From positions 1 through 64,000 of the forward strand of contig NZ_PDWL01000002.1 in assembly GCF_010093185.1 (NCBI RefSeq): a stretch of 64,000 bases of DNA, in the 5' to 3' direction. This stretch comes from Pseudoxanthomonas jiangsuensis (lineage in GTDB: Bacteria; Pseudomonadota; Gammaproteobacteria; Xanthomonadales; Xanthomonadaceae). This document shows, piece after piece, positions 58,674-64,000 of this stretch. Within the stretch, counting starts at the first letter, position 1; each line of letters begins with the position of its first letter. Under the pieces are notes generated by a model that did no database searches, had not been told where the DNA came from, and saw nothing but the letters and a program-made list of their open reading frames with translations. Both the position numbers and the translations under genes were made by a program.

Positions 58674-59028
58674 TCGGGACTCGCTTGTCTCATTGTTGTT
58701 ATGCGGTACCGGTTGCGATGTCCGCGCGGGAACCACTTTCATCCGGCCCGCGAATTATTCGCGCCAGCGCGCAACCGCGGCTGAATTCAGAACTGACCGG
58801 TACATGAATTTGCGGCGCGGAGCGGGAACTCTGGCGACTCCGGCAAATCGGCCCTGCGACCCGAGGTTGTCGCGCGCCTGTCGCCACCGCACCCCGCCGA
58901 TGTCCGCACGTGTCGTGCCGGGAAGCGGACCGGTGCTGCCGCAGGACAACTTGCATGCAATCGCCGCTGCGCTTGGCCGCGATGTCGTATCGCATGTCTA
59001 GAATGCCGCGCGCTCAAACGGAGGACAC
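58674..59028. other. Divergent intergenic region of barrel and GH18 genes
   Basis: A 355-bp gap between the leftward barrel gene and the rightward GH18 gene, with unusually AT-rich patches for this genome (58740-58815). It holds the perfect 15-nt palindrome CGCGAATTATTCGCG (58749-58763). A weak -10-like TAGAAT (58999-59004) lies just before GH18, and CGGAGGA is its ribosome binding site. I saw no known operator consensus. Confidence 0.5.
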
Positions 59029-60078
59029 ATGAAGAAACTCGCACTGTGCTGCCTGCTGCTCTGCGGCCCGGCTTTTACCGCCGCCGCGTCACCCGCCGCC
59101 GCCGCGCCCGGCGACAGCCGGACACTGCCGCGCCACGCCCTGGTCGGCTACCTGCACAACTTCGACAACGGCCTGGGCCTGCTGCCGGTCGGCGAGGTGG
59201 ACGAGGCCTGGGACGTGATCGTCCTGGCCTTCGCCGATGACGTCGGCGAGGGCAGGATCGCGTTCAACCCGGATCCTTCGCTGGACCGCGACCGCTTGCG
59301 CGGGGACATCGCGCGCAAGCGCGCCGCCGGCAAGATCGTCGTCCTGAGCTTCGGCGGCGAGCTGGGCACGGTGACCCTGCAGACGCAGCGCGACGAAGAC
59401 AACTTCGTGCGTACCACCGCCGAGGCCATCGACGCCTGGGGACTGGACGGCATCGACATCGACCTGGAGAAGATCGCCGGCGTGGTCCATGGCGCGCCCG
59501 TGCTCGGCCACCTGGTCTCGGCGGTGAAGCGGCTGCACGCGATGTATCCGGACCTCTACGTGTCGATGGCGCCGGAACATCCCTATGTGCAGGGCGGCTG
59601 GGTGTCGATGGAAGGCATCTGGGGCGCGTACCTGCCGCTGATCGACGGCCTGCGCGAAGAGCTGGACCTGCTGCACGTGCAGCTCTACAACAACGGTGGA
59701 CTGCCCACGCCCTACCGCGCGGAGAAGTTCCCCGGCGGCAGCGTCGACATGATGGTGGCCTCGGCGACGATGCTGATCGAAGGCTTTCCGCTGGAAGGCG
59801 GCAGGCGCGGCCGCTTCGAGGGCCTGCGCCCCGACCAGGTCGCGCTGGCGCTGCCGTCCGGTCCGCGCGCGGCCAACAACGGCCAGGCCAGCGCCGCCGA
59901 CATCAATCGCGCGTTCGACTGCCTCACCACGCTGCAGGGCTGCGACAGCGTGAAGCCGCAGCGGGCCTATCCCGACTTCCGTGGCGTGATGACCTGGTCG
60001 ATCAACTGGGACGTGGCCGATGGCGGCGCGTTCTCGCGTCCGGTCGGGGGGCACCTGCGGCAGGCCGCGACGCGCTGA
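59029..60078 (+). CDS. Secreted glycoside hydrolase family 18 enzyme
   Basis: A chitinase or endo-glucosaminidase-like enzyme of 349 residues. A signal peptide (KKLALCCLLLCGPAFTAAAS) precedes one GH18 barrel; there is no carbohydrate-binding module. The catalytic motif DGIDIDLE is intact, with Asp140, Asp143, Asp145 and the acid Glu147. VVLSFGGELG is the first-strand SxGG-type motif; MTWSINWDVADG is the family's last strand. It probably releases or trims N-acetylglucosamine glycans outside the cell. It converges with the halogenase gene, 72 bp away, and may work with that locus. Confidence 0.93.
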   Translation: MKKLALCCLLLCGPAFTAAASPAAAAPGDSRTLPRHALVGYLHNFDNGLGLLPVGEVDEAWDVIVLAFADDVGEGRIAFNPDPSLDRDRLRGDIARKRAAGKIVVLSFGGELGTVTLQTQRDEDNFVRTTAEAIDAWGLDGIDIDLEKIAGVVHGAPVLGHLVSAVKRLHAMYPDLYVSMAPEHPYVQGGWVSMEGIWGAYLPLIDGLREELDLLHVQLYNNGGLPTPYRAEKFPGGSVDMMVASATMLIEGFPLEGGRRGRFEGLRPDQVALALPSGPRAANNGQASAADINRAFDCLTTLQGCDSVKPQRAYPDFRGVMTWSINWDVADGGAFSRPVGGHLRQAATR

Positions 60079-60150
60079 CGCCGGCCCGCTGCAGGCGCCG
60101 CGGTATGGGCGACGCGGCGTGGTCGACGGAGCGCGCCGCGCGCGCCGCTT

Positions 60151-61680
60151 TCAGCGCGCGGCCGCGGCCACCGCTTCGGGCACCTGCGCCGGCGCGTAAT
60201 GGCGCAGGTGGTCCATATGCGCGGGGAACTGGCGCACGGTGTCGAGCACGTTGCCGCGGATGTCGCCGAGGAAGCGCGCCAGGTCTTCGCGGCTCATCAC
60301 GTCGGCGGTCGGGTGGTAGCGCCGGGGCTGGATGCCCTGGCCGAGCATCACCTGCACCCAGGAGTTCACGCCGAACAGTTCGCCGGGCACGTGGAACACG
60401 TTGCCGGTCTCGCGGAACAGCTCGATCCGGTGGCGCAGCGTGTCCGGGATCTTCATCTCCGCGATTTCGCGCCAGTACGGCGTGTCGCGGCGGTCGCTGA
60501 TGTGGTAATGCATGACCACGAAGTCGCGGACGTGCTGCAGTTCCTCGTCCAGCCGCGCGTTGTACTCGTCGATCGCCGGCTGGGTGATCACCTGCGGGAA
60601 ATTCTGCAGCAGGTGCACGATGCCGCGCTGGATCAGGTGGATCGTGGTCGATTCCAGCGGTTCGATGAAACTGCCCGCCAGGCCCAGGGCCACGCAGTTC
60701 CTGGCCCAGCACTGCTGGCGCTGGCCAGGCTGGAACCTTACCGGCCAGGGCTGCTTGATGATCTCGCCCTCCACGCTGCCCAGGAACTCCTCGCGCGCCT
60801 GGTCGTCGCTCATGTGCCGGCTGGAATAGACGATGCCGTTGCCGACCCGGTGCTGCAGCGGGATCCGCCACTGCCAGCCGGAGTCGCCGGCGATCGCGCG
60901 CGTGTACGGCACCGCGTCGCGCACGGCGGTGGTCTGGGTGGCCAGCGCGCTGTCGTTGAACAGCCAGTGCGACCAGTCGGTGAAGCCCACGCCCAGGGTC
61001 TTGCCGATCAGCAGCCCGCGGAAGCCGGTGCAGTCGATGAACAGGTCGCCCTCGATCACCTCGCCGCGCTCGAGCCTGAGCGAGGCGATGTTGCCTTCCG
61101 CATCGGTGGCCACGTCCACGATCTTGCCTTCGATCCGCCGGCAGCCATGGCGTTCGCTGAAGCCGCGCAGGTAGCGCGCGTACAGCGCGGCGTCCATGTG
61201 GTAGGCGTAGTTGACGTGGTAGCGCGGCAGGTGCGAGAAGCGGTCCTGCAGCGCGGCCTGCAGCTCGATGCAGTAGTCGCTGTACTCGCTGGCCAGGCCT
61301 TCTGCGCGCCCGCGCAGCCAGAAGTTCTGGAAGCCGGCCGACCAGTGGTCCTTGCCGCTGATGCCGAACGAATGGATGTAGCGGTGGCCCACGTCCTTCC
61401 AGTTCTCGAAGGAGATCCCCAGCTTCACCGTGCCCTGCACCGCCGCCATGTACTCCTGCTCCTTGATGTCGAGCAGGCGGTGGAAGGTGACCAGGGTCGG
61501 GATCGTGGCTTCGCCGACGCCGACCGTGCCGATCTCCTCCGATTCCACCAGGACGATGTCGAGCACCTTGCCCAGGGTCTTGGACAGGGCGGCGGCGGCC
61601 ATCCAGCCGGCGGTGCCGCCGCCGGCGATGACCACGCGCTTGACGGGACGGGGGGCGAGGGTGGAGTCGGGACTGTGCAT
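60151..61680 (-). CDS. Flavin-dependent halogenase (tryptophan halogenase family)
   Basis: FADH2-dependent halogenase of 509 residues. The FAD motif GGGTAGW (20-26) is followed by EEIGTVGVGEATIP. Lys86 (GTVKLGISFENW) stands where PrnA carries its catalytic Lys79. The halogenase signature WxWxIP is present as GWQWRIP (Trp269, Trp271). SFIEPLESTTIHLIQRG is the conserved C-terminal helix entry. The start is ATG at 61680. The cluster with TonB receptor, SapC and a cupin-like gene is typical of Caulobacter- and Xanthomonas-type loci rather than of antibiotic clusters. The substrate is unknown. Confidence 0.93.
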   Translation of the reverse strand: MHSPDSTLAPRPVKRVVIAGGGTAGWMAAAALSKTLGKVLDIVLVESEEIGTVGVGEATIPTLVTFHRLLDIKEQEYMAAVQGTVKLGISFENWKDVGHRYIHSFGISGKDHWSAGFQNFWLRGRAEGLASEYSDYCIELQAALQDRFSHLPRYHVNYAYHMDAALYARYLRGFSERHGCRRIEGKIVDVATDAEGNIASLRLERGEVIEGDLFIDCTGFRGLLIGKTLGVGFTDWSHWLFNDSALATQTTAVRDAVPYTRAIAGDSGWQWRIPLQHRVGNGIVYSSRHMSDDQAREEFLGSVEGEIIKQPWPVRFQPGQRQQCWARNCVALGLAGSFIEPLESTTIHLIQRGIVHLLQNFPQVITQPAIDEYNARLDEELQHVRDFVVMHYHISDRRDTPYWREIAEMKIPDTLRHRIELFRETGNVFHVPGELFGVNSWVQVMLGQGIQPRRYHPTADVMSREDLARFLGDIRGNVLDTVRQFPAHMDHLRHYAPAQVPEAVAAAAR

Positions 61681-61691
61681 GGGTCGGGTAC

Positions 61692-62711
61692 TCAGCGGTT
61701 CAGGCGCTGCAGCAGCAGCGCGCGCAGGTGGCGGACGCGTGCCTCGTCCAACGGGGCAAGCACGCGTCGCGCGGGTTCGGGGATATGGCCGGCCACGGTG
61801 GCCTGGTCGTAGTCGAAAACGTAGTGGTCGAACACGTCCTTCCAGATCGCGCGCTCCACCGGCGGCAGGTCGCGCACGCACATGATCGCCAGCATCAGGG
61901 CGTTCATCGGCGTGTCCATCCATGCCGGCGATTGCCGCCACCAGTAGTTGACCAGCACGTTGAACGGGTCTAGCCCCTCCATGTGGTGCCACCACATGCT
62001 CGGGATGAACACCGCGTCGCCCGCTTCCAGCTCCGCCACCCGGGCGTGCCGCAGCGCTTCGGCGAACCTGGGGAAGCGCTCGTGGTCGGGCGCATGGAAA
62101 TCGACCAGGCTCACCGCCTGGCCGGCCGGGGTGTGGTCGAGCGGGCCGATGTAGAGGTTGGCCAGCTGGTCGGGCGGGAACAGCGTCACCCTGCGCCGAC
62201 CGGCGACCACGCAGGCCAGGTTGTCCGGCACGTCCTGGTGGGCGGGGATCCGGCTGCGGTTGCCGATCCAGATGCTGGCCAGCGGCTGGCGGTCGCCCAG
62301 GTCCAGCGTGTTCTCGGTGCGGAAACCGGGCAGGAAGGTGTCCACGGTGGTGGACGCGACATAGATCGACGGCGGCGCCGGGTCGTGCAGGTACTTGAGC
62401 AGGGTGTCCAGTGCCACGGCCAGCGGAACCTGCTCGCGGCGGAAATTGAACTCGGTGATGTCGTCCCGGTAGAACACGCGCCCGGCCTCTTCCGGTGGCG
62501 CCACCGTCGCCACCACCGGCATGCCGCCGTGGTCGAAGCGCTTGAGGTACTGGATCGCGGCCTGTGCCGATTCGCGCCCGGCGCGGACCATCGGCCACTG
62601 CGCGACCACGCCGCGCAACACCACCGGCTCGGCGGCGCGCAGGACCTCGTCGGGCAGCGACCGCGGGTCGAGGCCGGAGCGCTCGGCGATGGGCTCAGCG
62701 ACCGGCGGCAC
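61692..62711 (-). CDS. Cupin-like (JmjC-related, Cupin_8) iron oxygenase
   Basis: A 339-residue protein of the FIH/JmjC-like cupin group. The metal triad is clear: His158-x-Asp160 (RIPAHQDVPDN) and His242 or His243 (SMWWHHMEG); the 2-oxoglutarate side includes RVTLFPP. Family members hydroxylate proteins or peptides. The neighbouring halogenase gene lies 11 bp downstream, and the start overlaps the SapC gene by 17 bp, so the three form one transcription unit. It might pre-hydroxylate the halogenase substrate or a locus protein; this is inference. Confidence 0.9.
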   Translation of the reverse strand: MPPVAEPIAERSGLDPRSLPDEVLRAAEPVVLRGVVAQWPMVRAGRESAQAAIQYLKRFDHGGMPVVATVAPPEEAGRVFYRDDITEFNFRREQVPLAVALDTLLKYLHDPAPPSIYVASTTVDTFLPGFRTENTLDLGDRQPLASIWIGNRSRIPAHQDVPDNLACVVAGRRRVTLFPPDQLANLYIGPLDHTPAGQAVSLVDFHAPDHERFPRFAEALRHARVAELEAGDAVFIPSMWWHHMEGLDPFNVLVNYWWRQSPAWMDTPMNALMLAIMCVRDLPPVERAIWKDVFDHYVFDYDQATVAGHIPEPARRVLAPLDEARVRHLRALLLQRLNR

Positions 62712-63402
62712 GGCGGCGGTTCATCCGCGCGATCAGGTCGGGCAGCCGCGACAGCGAGGCCAGCACCATGTAGATCGGCAGCAGGTGGCCATCGCGCGAC
62801 AGGCGCTCCAGCGCCGCGCCGTCCAGGGCCTGCAGGCGCGCCTCGTCGACGGTGTGGAAGCCGGCCAGGCGGTTGTCGGAGCCATCATCGAGCCGGACGT
62901 CCAGGACGAAGGACTCCAGCAGCTCGTGCCGCAACAGCGCCTGGATGAAGGCCGGCGTGGCGGCGATGCCGTCGTGCAGGGCGAGCAGGATCGACTTGAT
63001 CCGCTCCAGGAATTCGGTGGCGCCGCCGTAGTCGTGGAACAGTGCCTCGCCGGTGCCGCCGCGCACGCGCGGGTGATCCAGGTCCACGTGGATCAGCCGC
63101 TGCTCACCGGAGATGCCGATCAGGAAGGGTTGCCGCTGCACCGAGAGCGGGATGTAGGCCGCGTCCCAGCGTTCGCCCTCGAGGAACAGGTTGGCGCCCT
63201 CCTGCAGCCCGAACAGGACCAGCGGATGGAAGCCGCCGGCGGCATCGCGTCCGAACACGATCGGGTAGTGCGCCTGGGCATTGCGGAACTCGCCGGGAAA
63301 GGTCGGCGCGGCCATCACATCGTCGCCGAGCGCGGCGCCATGGCCTGCGTCCACGCGCAGGGCACGGTGGTCGACGCTGTTCAGCAGGACGTTGTTGCTC
63401 AT
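62695..63402 (-). CDS. SapC family protein
   Basis: A 235-residue protein matching SapC: LNSVDHRALRVDAGHG, FPGEFRNAQAHYPIVFGRD, HPLVLFGLQEGANLFLEGERW, and a C-terminal SRLPDLIARMNRRR. The family name comes from Campylobacter S-layer loci, but members in Caulobacter and Xanthomonads sit beside TonB receptors and halogenases; function unknown. No signal peptide or membrane segment is visible. It overlaps the cupin-like gene by 17 bp and follows the TonB-receptor terminator, so it probably has its own promoter or receives read-through. Confidence 0.88.
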   Translation of the reverse strand: MSNNVLLNSVDHRALRVDAGHGAALGDDVMAAPTFPGEFRNAQAHYPIVFGRDAAGGFHPLVLFGLQEGANLFLEGERWDAAYIPLSVQRQPFLIGISGEQRLIHVDLDHPRVRGGTGEALFHDYGGATEFLERIKSILLALHDGIAATPAFIQALLRHELLESFVLDVRLDDGSDNRLAGFHTVDEARLQALDGAALERLSRDGHLLPIYMVLASLSRLPDLIARMNRRRAAGR

Positions 63403-63471
63403 GGGTTCTTCGGGATTGCGGGGCGGGCCGCTTCGTGCGGCATCGTGCCTTATCGCGTGCCGCCAAGAAAG

Positions 63472-63501
63472 AAGGAGCCGCCATAGGATCGGCGGCTCCT
63501 T
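63472..63501 (-). terminator. Intrinsic terminator after the TonB-dependent receptor
   Basis: A perfect 11-bp stem (aaggagccgcc/ggcggctcctt, 63472-63482/63491-63501) with an 8-nt loop. On the minus strand it is followed by CTTTCTTGG, a short U-rich tract. It lies 54 bases after the receptor stop at 63556, before sapC. The terminator might let the receptor be made in excess over the enzymes downstream. Confidence 0.8.
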
Positions 63502-63555
63502 CCGCCACGCCGGCCCGGGCAGGGCGCGGCGTGGCCGTGGCGCCTGGGAGGGGCG

Positions 63556-64000
63556 TCAGAAGCGGTAGCGCACGCCGAACATGTAGCGCGGCCCGGTCTG
63601 GGTGGCGAACCGCACCATGTTCTCGTGACGGGCGTGGATCCGCTGCGTCTCGTCGGTGATGTTGATCGCTTCCAGGCTCAGGGTCAGGTTGTCCAGCAGT
63701 TCGTAGCTGACGATCGCATCGAGCTGGCCATAGGCCTCGGTCCAGTTCGGGTTGGGCGGAGTGCCACCGCCGCCGATGCCGTTGAGGAACTCGTCGCGCC
63801 AGTTGTAGGCCGCACGCACCTGCCAGCGGTTCTTGTCGTAGAACGCCACCAGGTTGGCCGAGTCGCTCAGGCCGACCATCGGGTACTGGGTGCCCAGATC
63901 GGCATTGTCGAAGGTCAGGCCCGATTCCACCTTGGTGTAGTTGGCGGCCAGGCCGAAGCCGGAGTCGCCGAACACGTGCTGGAAGTTGATCTCGAAGCCG
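63556..64000 (-). CDS. TonB-dependent receptor, C-terminal part (cut by the window end)
   Basis: Only the last 147 codons are in the window; the N-terminus, plug and TonB box lie beyond position 64000. The part seen is beta-barrel: FGLAANYTKVESGLTFDNAD, NLVAFYDKNRWQVRAAYNWRDEF, AIVSYELLDNLTLSLEAINITDE and the aromatic end YMFGVRYRF. LEAINITDETQR is the common TonB-receptor end motif. As first gene of the SapC, cupin and halogenase locus it presumably imports the substrate. The ligand cannot be told from this fragment. Confidence 0.92.
   Translation of the reverse strand, partial: GFEINFQHVFGDSGFGLAANYTKVESGLTFDNADLGTQYPMVGLSDSANLVAFYDKNRWQVRAAYNWRDEFLNGIGGGGTPPNPNWTEAYGQLDAIVSYELLDNLTLSLEAINITDETQRIHARHENMVRFATQTGPRYMFGVRYRF

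Overview
The window is 64 kb of gap-free, very GC-rich (about 70%) bacterial chromosome with 59 protein genes that I can support. Gene content and protein style suggest a gammaproteobacterium of the Xanthomonadaceae (Lysobacter, Luteimonas, Pseudoxanthomonas or Xanthomonas type). The pointers are a TonB receptor, SapC, cupin-like and flavin halogenase locus, a GH3, Na+ symporter and LacI sugar locus, a fused indolepyruvate oxidoreductase, the hemD-hemX-hemY order, and a class Ia nrdAB operon carrying its own flavodoxin and thioredoxin. This is inference from gene families; no rRNA or tRNA gene was found to confirm it. Most of the window looks like housekeeping chromosome. I saw no prophage, insertion sequence, CRISPR array or plasmid function.

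Layout. 0-5 kb: nrdA, nrdB, flavodoxin and thioredoxin, then a thioesterase. 5-9.7 kb: a leftward block (small Cys-rich protein, nicotinamidase, class I aldolase, metE), with a clear cobalamin riboswitch in front of metE. 9.7-18 kb: sirtuin, old-yellow-enzyme, purU, a TSUP exporter, an M20 amidohydrolase, a secreted nuclease and a cytochrome c, with a 563-bp MITE-like repeat (copy A) in between. 18-24 kb: a sugar locus (GH3 lipoprotein, sodium symporter, LacI regulator) with a LacI-type operator. 24-31.5 kb: indolepyruvate oxidoreductase, a TPR protein, an AEC transporter, repeat copy B and a Ycf46-like AAA ATPase. 31.6-40 kb: an orphan ParA, SixA, YceI, a cardiolipin-synthase-like lipoprotein, then small enzymes and lipid-acylation genes. 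40-48.6 kb: uppP and a complete nitrogen-control cluster (glnA, PII, amtB, ntrB, ntrC), with an AmiD-like amidase inside it. 48.7-58 kb: sodC, thiolase, hemD-hemX-hemY, rhodanese, secB and gpsA. 58-64 kb: an outer-membrane barrel, a GH18 hydrolase, and a leftward locus of TonB receptor (cut by the window end), SapC, cupin-like oxygenase and flavin-dependent halogenase.

How the parts work together. The nitrogen cluster carries its own control signals. Two NtrC boxes and a sigma-54 promoter precede glnA, and a third NtrC box touches the ntrB start codon, which suggests negative autoregulation. The riboswitch on metE implies that the cell switches to a B12-dependent methionine synthase, encoded elsewhere, when cobalamin is present. 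The sugar locus forms a plausible loop of glycan cleavage, sodium-driven sugar uptake and LacI control. The least understood unit is the halogenase locus at the right end, followed by the two-copy composite repeat.
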